Below, one piece after another: positions 1 to 8,900 of a stretch of DNA of 33,703 bases; the first letter of the stretch is position 1; every line of letters begins with the position of its first letter. Made by a program: the position numbers and the translations under genes. The stretch lies in NCBI GenBank assembly GCA_020433785.1, contig JAGRCC010000234.1:3126-36828 (forward strand), in the 5' to 3' direction. The stretch is from Anaerolineae bacterium (GTDB lineage Bacteria; Chloroflexota; Anaerolineae; 4572-78; J111). The notes under the pieces are model-generated. The model saw only the letters and a program-made list of their open reading frames with translations, ran no database searches and was not told the DNA's origin.

Positions 1-95
1 CGGGCAGAGAAGATTTCGTAACCATATTGCTGCAACAGTAACCGCAGAAAGTCGAGCGTATTAACGTCGTCATCGACAATTAAGACCCGTTTCAT
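1..95 (-). CDS. Response regulator receiver domain, N-terminal fragment (cut by window edge)
   Basis: Read on the minus strand from an ATG at 95, the protein begins MKRVLIVDDDVNTLDFLRLL and continues to the window edge (31 complete codons). A hydrophobic strand, then three acidic residues, then a helix is the classic start of a CheY-like receiver domain; the acidic cluster binds Mg2+ next to the phosphorylated aspartate, which lies outside the window. A GGGAGG ribosome-binding site sits about 8 nt before the ATG, supporting this start. The output domain cannot be seen, so whether it is a DNA-binding regulator, a hybrid-pathway component or a stand-alone receiver is unknown. It is unlikely to belong to the defence genes and probably marks the chromosomal or backbone side of the ISNCY insertion. 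Confidence 0.75.
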   Translation of the reverse strand, partial: MKRVLIVDDDVNTLDFLRLLLQQYGYEIFSA

Positions 96-393
96 ACGTT
101 TTCCCTCCCAAGCTAGAGGGCGGTTGACGGCAATCTGGAAGGCCTGGTGGTAAGTCAAGGAAAAACAAAAACTCCACCAGCAATGCCCAGGCTTCCTCAA
201 CCGAGGGATTTTGATCCTTGACTAATGGGTTAGCCGGATCAGCCTAAGACATTTCTGGCAGAGCTTTAAAGCGAGAGAGTTCTAATCTTTACTGGCTGAT
301 TGAGATCAGAGAACAGTGTCTCTGTGAGTGTACTGACTAATTAGGGAATTATATCAGGTTGACAAGGTGGTGGCAAAAAACCGATTAAGATAG
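96..393. other. Intergenic region without a recognisable gene
   Basis: About 300 nt separate the response-regulator start from the left end of the insertion sequence. I see no convincing coding region, RNA gene or strong terminator. It must contain the minus-strand promoter of the response regulator, but no clear -35/-10 pair stands out. A TTGACAAG string near 359 recurs inside the IS leader at 446, without an obvious role. Confidence 0.4.
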
Positions 394-418
394 TTAGTTT
401 CCGGTGCGAAAGAGGTGA

Positions 419-474
419 AACTCCAGAGAAGTTGGTAAAATACGGTTGACAAGACCACCAACAACTCTGGAGTT
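419..474 (+). repeat. Inverted repeat (hairpin) in the transposase leader
   Basis: Arms 419-436 and 457-474 pair over 18 nt with two mismatches; the outer 10 bp are perfect (AACTCCAGAG against CTCTGGAGTT). The hairpin ends 7 nt before the transposase ATG at 482 and includes the GGAG that could serve as its ribosome-binding site. In transcripts entering from outside the element it could mask translation, a control known for several IS families; here that is inference. Confidence 0.5.
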
Positions 475-481
475 GCCAAAA

Positions 482-1861
482 ATGTTACGTGATAAATATG
501 AAACAGACAAATTTTTTGAAACCATCTTAGAAATAGCCATAGAAATAGAACCGCTCTTGATAAACCTAGACCAGCTACTGGACGATGAAGAGTTATATTG
601 TCTGATCCGAAACGATTTTTCCCAACGATATGAGAAAACAACCCAAACCGGACGCAACTCGACCCCAGTGGAAGTGGTACTGCGAATGTTGGCCGTGAAA
701 CATCTCTATAACTTGAGCTACGAGAAGACGGAGCGACAAGTGAAAGATAGTTTAGCCTTACGCTGGTTTTGTCGGGTCTACTTTGAAGCCGTGCCCGATG
801 ACACGACGCTGATCAAATGGGCCAACCAGGTGCAACCAGAGAGCTTGAAAGCCTTCAACCATCGGTTGACCAGCTTGGCGACCGAGTTGAAAGTGACCAA
901 AGGACGCAAGTTGCGGACGGATGGAACGGTGGTTGAAAGCAACATCCAGCCGCCGCGAGATAGCCAATTATTGGTCGATAGTGTGCGGGTGCTCGGTCGG
1001 ACGTTGAGCCGAGCTAAAGAGATTGTGGGTCAACAGAGCGATCTGGTAAAAGAGACGTTTCGCAATCGCATCCGGTCAGCCCGTAATCTGGGCCGACAAA
1101 TCAGCCAACAGATGGGCAAACGTACTGAGAAAGCCAAACAAGCCGGTCGTCAAGCCTATAAAGCTCTCATCAAAACGGTGCAGACCACCCTTGAACAAGT
1201 CGGCCAAGTGGCTGAAGTTCTCAAAGGGCAGAGCTCTCAACAAGCCCAGCGTCTACAAGAGACCTTCGAAACCTTCATCCCTCGTGTCCAGCAGGTCATC
1301 GATCAAGCCACCCGGCGTGTTATGAACGGGGAAAAGGTTCCAGCCACAGACAAGATTGTCAGTATCTTCGAACCACACACCGACATCATTTGCCGCAATA
1401 AAGCTAACAAGCCGGTTGAATATGGACACAAAGTCTGGCTTGATGAAGTCGATGGGGGCATAGTCACTGATTTCCGGGTTCTTGATGGCAATCCCTGTGA
1501 TGAGACCCAATGGCAACCTGCCCTTGACCATCATCTCCAGCAATTTGGTCGGCCTCCTGACCAAGCCAGTGCTGACCGAGGTGTCCATTCTGCTGATAAC
1601 GAACACTTTGCTCAGAAACTTGGAGTTAAACGTATTGTCTTACCCAAACCCGGCTATAAGTCTCAGCAACGTAAGCACCATGAAAAATCGCCTTGGTTCA
1701 AACAAGGCCGCCGCTGGCACAATGGGATCGAAGGACGCATTAGTGTCCTCAAACGTAAATACGGAATGGATTGCTGCCTTTATCACGGTCACGATGGTTT
1801 CCAACGGTGGGTCGGTTGGGCCGTTATCGCTAATAATTGCCAGATTATCGCTTCGAAATAG
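482..1861 (+). CDS. ISNCY-type DDE transposase
   Basis: This 459-aa protein catalyses movement of the surrounding element. It starts MLRDKYETDKFF and has an N-terminal transposase region with the YEKTERQVKDSL and VPDDTTLIKWANQV motifs, typical of the DUF772-type helical domain in IS5/ISNCY enzymes. It then shows KLRTDGTVVESNI, carrying the first catalytic Asp near residue 147. A long charged coiled-coil-like insert follows (about 165-275). The second Asp is in the SADRGVHSAD segment and the Glu is in the HNGIEGRISVLKRKYG segment. The DGTVVESNI-PP-DSxLLxDSVRVL pattern is the ISNCY signature. An upstream TTG at 446 would add 12 residues, but the ATG at 482 has the better context. The frame is intact, so the element could be active. 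Confidence 0.8.
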   Translation: MLRDKYETDKFFETILEIAIEIEPLLINLDQLLDDEELYCLIRNDFSQRYEKTTQTGRNSTPVEVVLRMLAVKHLYNLSYEKTERQVKDSLALRWFCRVYFEAVPDDTTLIKWANQVQPESLKAFNHRLTSLATELKVTKGRKLRTDGTVVESNIQPPRDSQLLVDSVRVLGRTLSRAKEIVGQQSDLVKETFRNRIRSARNLGRQISQQMGKRTEKAKQAGRQAYKALIKTVQTTLEQVGQVAEVLKGQSSQQAQRLQETFETFIPRVQQVIDQATRRVMNGEKVPATDKIVSIFEPHTDIICRNKANKPVEYGHKVWLDEVDGGIVTDFRVLDGNPCDETQWQPALDHHLQQFGRPPDQASADRGVHSADNEHFAQKLGVKRIVLPKPGYKSQQRKHHEKSPWFKQGRRWHNGIEGRISVLKRKYGMDCCLYHGHDGFQRWVGWAVIANNCQIIASK

Positions 1862-2042
1862 ACATCACTCGATCACCCAATCTCGGCTATTTGTTCTATC
1901 CTTTTATTTTTCGCGGTTCTTTTTCCTCCTTCGGAAGTTTCGCACCATAAACTAGTTAGGCAATGTAGACTACGCCATCTATGATCAAATAAAATGATCA
2001 GGCCAGTCTCATTGGTGGTTTAGCATAGAATCTTGTAATGTC

Positions 2043-3308
2043 TCACATTTCTCCAAACCCTAACCATTGCATACTTTTAAAAGCCCTTCCGTTACAAAGA
2101 GGAATATCTTCTGAATTTGCCCATCCATATATTTCCTGAATACAACTTTCTCCAAAATGGTTTAGTTTATATTTGGGGTCGAAAATGCAATCGGCCATAC
2201 GTTGGGTATATTCGCCGTTTCCAAATAGAAGATATTTGAAAGTTTCCTTGATTTTATCTACGCCATTGTCTGCTATAAAAACTTCCAGTAGAGTATCCTT
2301 ACCCCCATGATGAAATCTTAACTGCGCATTGAACGCGTGGATTATCCAGACTGTGTCTTTTATTTCCTCCTCGGTTAAGGATTCGATGGTATCTCTCGAA
2401 GACAAATTAGCCTGCATAGTTGGGTAACTGTGGTTGGCTACATAATCGACGTATTCGTAGCCATTGACCATAAATTCATTGATATTTCTGCCTACAAAAT
2501 CTTCTAACACCTTCCCGTCTCGTGTAGGAGCGTTTATGTATGAGTCACCTAAAGCTTTTTCCTCTCTAATCCAACTAATGAATTGGTCAATTTCCATTCT
2601 TAAAGGAAGCCTATCTTCAGGCATATGTCGTCGGCCAACCGACAGGTAAATCTCCCTTAATACTTCAAAATTACGTAGAAATCCCTGATACCTTCTCAAG
2701 AAGTTTTCAGCAAAAACCCGTGATTTGGGTTTTTGCTTGCGATCATGGTCTTTAACGGTTTCACCTTCTACAAGCCCAATCTTATCAATGATCTCTTTTT
2801 CGGCCTTTGAATGGGTGATCTCGACTGAGGTAATAATCTCCGAATATTTATCCAACACGTCTTGTGTTAAGGGCACTGCCTCATCCCAATATTTCTGAAA
2901 AATATCTCGCAATTCATCAAAGGTAGGGTCTTCTGAGTCGACGGCAACATTTAGTTCTTGATTGCGAATCAACCCCGCATCTGTCAGATTGGAAGATCCT
3001 ACAAAGGCAATTTTGTTGCCAAAAATATAGAGCTTTGGATGGAATTTGCTTGAGGTGAAATAACGAATATCAACTTTGTTTTTATAGTTATATATGTTTT
3101 TCAAATCTTGAGCTTTTGTTGGAAAACCTAGACGAATAATCAATTGGACATTGCTCCCGTTGTCTACCAAGGTTCTTATAAACCTTGAATCGGTGAAGAA
3201 GGCTGCTGCAATGAACACGTTTGTTTTCTTGCTGTATTTCTCCAGTTCTAATCCAAAATAGTCATTTTTACGATTGGGGTTGGTGTTATTTGAAAAAATT
3301 CTGTTCAT
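2043..3308 (-). CDS. PLD-superfamily (HKD) nuclease-like protein
   Basis: This 421-aa protein has an N-terminal half matching the phospholipase D fold. At about residues 89-110 it shows KFHPKLYIFGNKIAFVGSSN, that is H-x-K followed by the G-S-S-N-L-T element that completes one HKD active site. One motif per chain implies a homodimer, as in Nuc-type and restriction-associated PLD nucleases. The C-terminal 270 residues are not recognisable; a basic stretch lies near 190. A strong GGAGGT ribosome-binding site lies about 6 nt before the ATG. It follows the 486-aa nuclease gene on the same strand after a 180-nt gap, so the two may share a transcript. Defence roles of PLD proteins next to restriction-like nucleases are known; a role here is inferred from context. 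Confidence 0.75.
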   Translation of the reverse strand: MNRIFSNNTNPNRKNDYFGLELEKYSKKTNVFIAAAFFTDSRFIRTLVDNGSNVQLIIRLGFPTKAQDLKNIYNYKNKVDIRYFTSSKFHPKLYIFGNKIAFVGSSNLTDAGLIRNQELNVAVDSEDPTFDELRDIFQKYWDEAVPLTQDVLDKYSEIITSVEITHSKAEKEIIDKIGLVEGETVKDHDRKQKPKSRVFAENFLRRYQGFLRNFEVLREIYLSVGRRHMPEDRLPLRMEIDQFISWIREEKALGDSYINAPTRDGKVLEDFVGRNINEFMVNGYEYVDYVANHSYPTMQANLSSRDTIESLTEEEIKDTVWIIHAFNAQLRFHHGGKDTLLEVFIADNGVDKIKETFKYLLFGNGEYTQRMADCIFDPKYKLNHFGESCIQEIYGWANSEDIPLCNGRAFKSMQWLGFGEM

Positions 3309-3489
3309 GTTCGACCTCCAAGCAGAGTTTCTTTGTTAAAACATCATGACAAACAACGGTCACATAAATCGTGCCCTTCATCATCACCGAGAGTGGGATG
3401 GCCTATTTCACCAAAATCTTATCCACGTTAACTTCTGGCGTATCCTTCATCAGTCTAAATTCGGAGATAGTTAAAGCTCTCATTACTCT

Positions 3490-4950
3490 CTATGCCTTAG
3501 AGGCTGATGGTTTATTATCTGCACGTGCGTCAATTAGGATTATGTCGGGGTCGTTTTCTAACTCAAGCTCGCGTAGAATTTTCTTTACCTTGTCAAATTC
3601 TGGCTTCGAGAAGTAAAGAATGGTTTTAAGGGATTTATCGGTGTCATTAGCTCGTTCATAGATAGCCACCTGCTTTTCAAGGTTTCTTTTGAGTTGAGTG
3701 TTACTGGCGAGCTTAAACTCTACAAGTGACTTATCGCTGCTACCACGAGAGATTTTGAAATCTACCGGACCACGACCATTATTTGTCTCTCGGTTTACAT
3801 CGGATGGGGTTGAATACCAAGTGAGTCTAAATAATATTTGCAGATCTTGCTCTCGTTTAATGGGCTTACCCTTTAGGTAAAAGAGTCTGTATCCATCTTT
3901 GTTTTCAATCACATTTTTTAGAAAAAGTACTCGTTCTCGCGCTTCAGAAAGTGTATCCCCTTGTCGTTCATAGAATCCGGTATTAGCAAGTAGCTTTTGA
4001 ATAAAGTGGGCAACTTGCTCAATAAATAACATTTCAACTTCAAAGACCCGCTTACTGCTAATTGCCCGGGCCTCATCCCCTCGCTCTTCTTTATATCGAA
4101 TATAGTACTCGATAAATTCGGGGAATTTTCGAATGACTTGGGCGATAGCTACCTGAAGGTCCTCTTTTTGTGGCTCACGGGGAAGAATGGACAAAAAGTA
4201 GTTATTAATCTGAGCGCGTAGCTGTTCATTCGAAATAGCGAAAGCAATTTGGTCGTAATCGTTATACAGGTCTTTTTTGCTTATCCAGATATCGTCCTTT
4301 GTCAAAATATCTTTTGGGGTAAGCAGAATGAAGTCTCCATCATAGAACGGCAAGTTGTATGTATCACGCTCCCAGCTTTCTGTAAAATAATTAAACCGGA
4401 CCTTTTCAACCACAACAACCTTTCTTAATTCTGGTGAGATATAGTTGTTTGCAAAGGTCTGAGTATACTCAAGCAAGAATTCTTTGATTAGATTGGTAGT
4501 GAAATCACTTATATTATCTCGGCCAACGCCATCAGTAACAAGGCACAGTTTTTCAAGATGGCTTCCATGGGTAATTTTTTCTTGTCCAAAATCAGCAAAC
4601 AAAGTATTCAGATTTTTATTTAGAGCCGTCGCAAATTTAGACCCAAGCCCACTTCCTCTATTTCCTACCATGGAGTACCCAAGCCAGTTCTGCTTGACTT
4701 CACCAAAACGGAACCAAGCCGTAAGCAAGCCATCATTTATCTGCCCTGTAAGAGATTTATCCCTCAAGAATTTCACATATCTTATGACATTTTCATGCAA
4801 TTCTTGGTATTCGGGTTTCCTGCTGTTAAAGATCAGAAACGGGTCAATGAATACTGGCAGGTCATTGATGAGGGAAACATTAAAGGCTCCATATTCTTCT
4901 AATAATTTGGGCGAGACATTAAAAAAATCTGAGAAGTGAACATTGACCAT
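3490..4950 (-). CDS. Predicted PD-(D/E)XK nuclease-domain protein, 486 aa
   Basis: The C-terminal region (about 390-470) carries GRGPVDFKI, then about a dozen residues later LVEFKLA, then a helix with Q-V-A-I-Y-E-R and a hydrophobic strand TILYFS. This D...ExK arrangement followed by a conserved Gln is the standard PD-(D/E)XK nuclease pattern. The N-terminal 380 residues are unfamiliar in function; they open with FNVSPKLLEEYGAFNVSLIN and a DPFLIF strand, a pattern I associate with large uncharacterised proteins in defence islands. The ATG at 4950 has an AAGGGG ribosome-binding site about 8 nt upstream and a plausible promoter at 4994-5023. It is followed by the PLD gene. Substrate and trigger are unknown; the nuclease call rests on the motif alone. 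Confidence 0.65.
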   Translation of the reverse strand: MVNVHFSDFFNVSPKLLEEYGAFNVSLINDLPVFIDPFLIFNSRKPEYQELHENVIRYVKFLRDKSLTGQINDGLLTAWFRFGEVKQNWLGYSMVGNRGSGLGSKFATALNKNLNTLFADFGQEKITHGSHLEKLCLVTDGVGRDNISDFTTNLIKEFLLEYTQTFANNYISPELRKVVVVEKVRFNYFTESWERDTYNLPFYDGDFILLTPKDILTKDDIWISKKDLYNDYDQIAFAISNEQLRAQINNYFLSILPREPQKEDLQVAIAQVIRKFPEFIEYYIRYKEERGDEARAISSKRVFEVEMLFIEQVAHFIQKLLANTGFYERQGDTLSEARERVLFLKNVIENKDGYRLFYLKGKPIKREQDLQILFRLTWYSTPSDVNRETNNGRGPVDFKISRGSSDKSLVEFKLASNTQLKRNLEKQVAIYERANDTDKSLKTILYFSKPEFDKVKKILRELELENDPDIILIDARADNKPSASKA

Positions 4951-4993
4951 TAGAGAACCCCTTTAACCATCATTGAACAAAAGTTCTGAATAT

Positions 4994-5023
4994 ATTGTAC
5001 CACACAGTTATATGGCTAGGCAA
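4994..5023 (-). promoter_or_regulatory. Possible sigma-70-type promoter for the 486-aa nuclease gene
   Basis: Reading the minus strand, TTGCCT (5018-5023) and TACAAT (4994-4999) are separated by 18 nt. The -10 box matches consensus at 5 of 6 positions and the -35 box at 4 of 6. It lies about 45 nt before the ATG at 4950, leaving room for a short leader with the AAGGGG site. This rests on pattern only. Confidence 0.35.
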
Positions 5024-5131
5024 TGGCTGTAGCAACTACATTTAGTAGTGAGGTTGTTTGAATATACAAAATGTTGTGGTTATCACCTAAGCTAATTGAC
5101 AGAATAGATGGCGCATGGCATATTTATGGCT

Positions 5132-5623
5132 ATGAAGACTCTCTGGAAATACTTAAATCCAACCAAAGGTCGGAAAAACATCTTACTATTTACGTTCACA
5201 ATCACTGTTTTGATTGTGGGCTTTTTCTTCCTGATACGTTCTCCCCAGTTGGTTGCCGACCTGCAAAGCAATGAATTTGGGCCGATCCTAGATATTGTTA
5301 TCCTTACCATTGCTTTCACTATCTTGATTGTTGTCACATTCGGAAGTCTTGTCTCTGGTTATGGATTGGGAGATCTTCTTGGGCGCGTGTTTGAAGCAGG
5401 TTTAGCTGCGATGGTTTTCATGCAGCGATTGTCGGCTCAATTGCTCCACGTAATGGTAGTAGTTGTTGGTTACCTTCGCTACTTGTTCAGTCAAATTCTC
5501 GCCCCCATTGTTGCTATCCATACGCCAACAAAGCGACTCCCCGTGTATCCCCCTGTAAAGCTATCCCCATTCGCGGCTCTGCCGTACGAACTTTATCCCA
5601 CGTCTTGCATCCTATTGAATTAA
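5132..5623 (+). CDS. Small membrane protein, unknown function
   Basis: The reading frame is open from 5108 and encodes at most 171 aa. I prefer the Met at 5132 (MKTLWKYLNPTKGRKN), because it puts a basic segment directly before the first hydrophobic span; ATGs at 5108 and 5126 are alternatives and none has a good ribosome-binding site. Two clear transmembrane segments follow (about LLFTFTITVLIVGFFFLI and IVILTIAFTILIVVTFGSLV), then an amphipathic hydrophobic region near residues 85-125 that may be a third membrane association. There is no enzyme motif. It is transcribed against the defence genes on both sides and is followed by another small membrane protein. Paired small membrane proteins can be effectors or immunity factors in defence loci, but nothing proves that here. 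Confidence 0.5.
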   Translation: MKTLWKYLNPTKGRKNILLFTFTITVLIVGFFFLIRSPQLVADLQSNEFGPILDIVILTIAFTILIVVTFGSLVSGYGLGDLLGRVFEAGLAAMVFMQRLSAQLLHVMVVVVGYLRYLFSQILAPIVAIHTPTKRLPVYPPVKLSPFAALPYELYPTSCILLN

Positions 5624-5714
5624 ACCTTCCTTGCTTTTAATTTAGCCGGTAGTTGAGACCATCACTTGGTCTGATTTTGGTTTATTATTGCGGCACTTGA
5701 AAATTAAGGAAGGT
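5624..5714 (+). repeat. Inverted repeat flanking the gap before the 46-aa gene
   Basis: ACCTTCCTT (5624-5632) pairs with AAGGAAGGT (5706-5714); nearby T-rich and A-rich tracts extend the complementarity. The right arm contains the ribosome-binding site of the small ORF at 5721, so long-range pairing could hide it. A weaker hairpin (AGACCA/TGGTCT, near 5655-5675) lies in the loop. Confidence 0.35.
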
Positions 5715-5720
5715 GTAATA

Positions 5721-5861
5721 ATGAATGTTTTCGAACTCTTACTCGGTGTTCTTCAATTTTTCGTGGGGATGATTGGAATATTTCTGGCACTACCTACGGA
5801 ATGGAAGATTCTCATCGGTCTTGGAGTGCTCGTTAGAATTCTCAATACTCGACGACGTTAG
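5721..5861 (+). CDS. 46-aa single-pass membrane peptide
   Basis: The ATG at 5721 is preceded by AAGGAAGGTG at suitable spacing, a strong ribosome-binding site for so short a frame. The peptide starts MNVFELLLGVLQFFVGMIGI, then LALPTEW, then a second hydrophobic stretch, and ends in the basic tail RILNTRRR. The whole chain is hydrophobic with a positive C-terminus, so it is probably inserted in the membrane as one long helix or a helical hairpin. It follows the two-segment membrane protein by about 100 nt on the same strand. The function is not recognisable; small toxic peptides, holin-like proteins and accessory membrane subunits share this look. Confidence 0.5.
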   Translation: MNVFELLLGVLQFFVGMIGIFLALPTEWKILIGLGVLVRILNTRRR

Positions 5862-5872
5862 CGAGTAGAGAC

Positions 5873-5909
5873 AAAAAAGGCCCTGCCTCGATTTTGAGGG
5901 CAGGGCCTT
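5873..5909 (-). terminator. Intrinsic terminator at the end of the defence array
   Basis: An 11-bp perfect stem (5877-5887 with 5899-5909, core GGCCCTGCC/GGCAGGGCC) with an 11-nt loop is followed, on the minus strand, by six U residues from 5878-5873. It lies 20 nt after the stop of the DUF499 gene, so it ends minus-strand transcription of the whole array. In the plus direction there is no U-tract. Confidence 0.85.
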
Positions 5910-5929
5910 GATATTCATTCAGTCATGGT

Positions 5930-8900
5930 TCATTCTAACGTCTCATCGCCCAACTGAGCCCCAATCTGGCGGATGGTTTCCTTGATCTTGTTCTCAAGGG
6001 TGGCTTTGGGCACGCCTTCTTCACTGCTCACATCAATCTCAAGCGTAAATTTCATATCCTTCACCAGACTGCTCAGAGGTAGCAACACGCCCCGGTTGAC
6101 GTCAGCGATTTTGCCGGCAGGAATGTTGTTGATAACGAGACGGACTCGCTTGTATCTGTCAGCCGCCAGTGGTGGGGTCGGAGTTGGCGGAGTTGGAGGT
6201 TGTATGTCACCGCTATCGGGCGGCCCCACAGCAATACCACTGTCATCAGTGAGACCCGGAAGCGTTGGCGGTGGAGGAATTTTAGCGAGAAGTTCGTCAG
6301 CTTTTGATTGAGAAACAATGTAAATCCCCGGCTCAAAGGCGATGGAGTCCAATAAGATGGCATCACCGTATTTGAGTTTGTGTGGGTCGAGTTCGTCGTT
6401 GGTCATTTCGGTTAGCCCCAACGCTTTGTCCTGTACACCAAGTTGAATGGCGCGAGCCACAACCTCGGGTTGAGCCGGCACAGGTAGATCGGGGTTTTTG
6501 TAGAATTGGTCGAGGATGACGCCGGCGGCCACCTGGTCATTATCAGCCAATAGCTTATTGACGATGATGCGATAGCCTAGCCGCTCCACAATGGCTCCAA
6601 CATTGCCATCGGTCAATTCGCGCCAGTACCAGGTACTCATATTCTCGTTGCCGGCGGTGGGTTGACCTAGATCAAGTTTCTGCTGGCCGAATTGCAGGGT
6701 ATGGTACATGCGGCGCACGTTATAGGAAAAGTCGCGTCGAACATCACGCAGACGACGCTGGATTTCGTCTTTTTTGGTTTCTAACTGGGGCATGTCACCG
6801 GATTTGATGATGGATTCAATTTCTTGCAGTGCCAGGAATGTTTTGACATCTTCCCGCATTTTGGCAAAAGCGGCGGTGTCAGCCAAGACGAAGAAGAGGG
6901 TGTTTTGATACTCACGGAAAGCATTACCCTTTCGCTCAATCCAGGACGGAATTCGAGAGCCATTATCTGTCGGATGAAGGATGATCAGTTTGAGACTGCG
7001 ATTATCGGCGATAGCATCGCTGCTATCCGGCCAGAGATAGGCCGTGAATTTGCTGCCAACTTCTTTTTGAATGATGCTCTTGAGTTCGGTCTCATAGGTC
7101 TGGTTGAAAAGTTCCTTCTTATCCAAAATCATCCGGTTCAGGTTGGGGATGCGCGAGAAGTAGTAGGCATCGCCCCGACTGTTGAGATACCACAATTCGT
7201 TACCGAGCTTCTGTAACACCTCGGTAGCCATGGCCGGAATGGTGTCGCTGCGGAGTACGGCCAGTTTTATGTAGGGCAGGCTGATCCCCTTTTCAGAGTC
7301 ATCGGCGCTGAAGGAGTGGCAGAAGATAGCATTGCTAATGCGTTGGGCCAGATGTTTCCAGGAGCGATTGGCCTTATCAAGAGCCTGAGACTTAGCTTCG
7401 TGTCCAGCAATATCAGAGGCGATAACCCCTTCATACTCGCTGCCAATATGTTTGATGAATTCCTGGCGAATGCCTGGTTTTTCCAGGTTGATATCGCCGG
7501 GCAGGATCATATCAATATTGGTTTCCTGTTGGTAGAGGTCTTCGATCACGTTGGCTAACAAGCGTAACACGCCCCGTGTGCGCTGGAAGGAAGAGAAGGT
7601 ACTCCACTTTTCCGACAAAATATCAATTAAATCCGGGTGGAATGGATAGGCCATTTCCATTTTGTCTTTGTAGTTGACATCGCGAGCTTTGGGCGGCAGG
7701 TCATCCCGGTTTTGTTGGTAAAGAATGAAATAGCGATGGACGGTCTCCTTCATTTCTTTGCCGCGCAGGGTTTCAACCTCAAAGAGTCGCCGCCGAATGA
7801 CAGCGTAAATTTCTTCACCCCGCACCGGCGTTTCGATGCTTTCCAGGCGACCAAAGATTTTGCTCAAGCGAGCCAGGGCCTCTTCTTCGCGTTCGCCAAA
7901 ATCTTCCAGTTGGCTGGACGGCAGCGTCACCACTAACATCCCTTTGGGGAGCGTGGCTACGGCTTCGGTTAATTCCTGGAAAAAAGAAAAAGTTTGCGTA
8001 CCGAGGGCCACGTCCAGTTTATCGCGAACGTCCATCGCCCGGTTGATGTATTCCAGCACCTCGTCAAAGAGCAAGACAAAGGGTTGGTGAGCAGCTAAGA
8101 AGTCACGCAGCTTCTCTTTGCCGGGAGAAATGCGTTTTTCATCATTGTCGCGGAAAACATCATAGCCAGCCTGGCCGCCGATTTGATAACCGATCTCGCC
8201 CCAGAAGGTGCGGCGGGTCAAGCCGTCGCTACTCTTCCCGGCGAGCGGATCCCAGTGGTTGCCGGCAATAACCGAGATGCGTGGAGTCAGCAGACCGATG
8301 CCTTCTGGGAGCAGGTCTTTGACTTTTTGACCGTGCTTGAGATAGTGATAAATGGTAACCAGAGAGTGGGTCTTGCCGCCGCCAAACGGGGTCTGGATTT
8401 GCACGACAGCATTGCCCTGGCCGGTGGTCAACTTATCATGAACGCGAGTCAACAAGTTCGTTAAACCGTCAGTCAGGTAAGTCTTTTTAAAAAAGAGGTA
8501 AGGATCACTGTAATCAGTGGGCGCGTTGCCGTCGGCCACGTCGCCAACATCGGCGGCAAAGACGGCTTCATCAAACTGACCTTTACGGATATCGGCATGA
8601 GGCGTAATAATATCGAACCAGTTTCTCATATAAGTACTTTCCCTCGTTTCTGCTATGGTCTCGACCACGGTATCTACCACAGAAGCTGTGGCCGGCTCTT
8701 CATTGTCTGCTGACTGGGGGGATGGCGTTGATGCAGTCTCGCCGCCCACAATCAGCGCTTTATCGGCGGAGATTGTCAGCAGGGGCGCTGCACCGGGCGC
8801 GTGGTACGAGCAGCGCAAGAGCGGCTCATCCTGATTGGAGAGTTCACTGTAGGTATAGAGCACCTGGGTGTGAGGATGGTAGATAAAATAGGGCCAGAGC

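Larger units (their letters stand above)
394..1955 (+). mobile_element. ISNCY-like insertion sequence with imperfect terminal inverted repeats
   Basis: One transposase gene is bracketed by matching inverted ends. The left end at 394-411 reads TTAGTTTCCGGTGCGAAA. The reverse complement of the right end (1938-1955) reads CTAGTTTATGGTGCGAAA, so 15 of 18 positions match. The element would be about 1.56 kb. A clear target-site duplication was not found, so the exact outer boundaries are uncertain by a few bases. The insertion separates the response regulator from the PLD nuclease gene. Confidence 0.6.

Noticed and set aside
1482..1955. 157-aa plus-strand ORF overlapping the ISNCY transposase end
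   Set aside because: It is out of frame over the conserved catalytic C-terminus of the transposase and runs into the terminal repeat; no motif supports it.
3403..3483. Minus-strand ORF of 26 codons (MRALTISEFRLMKDTPEVNV...) between the two nuclease genes
   Set aside because: Too short, no good ribosome-binding site and no recognisable family; it may be a remnant but cannot be supported as a gene.
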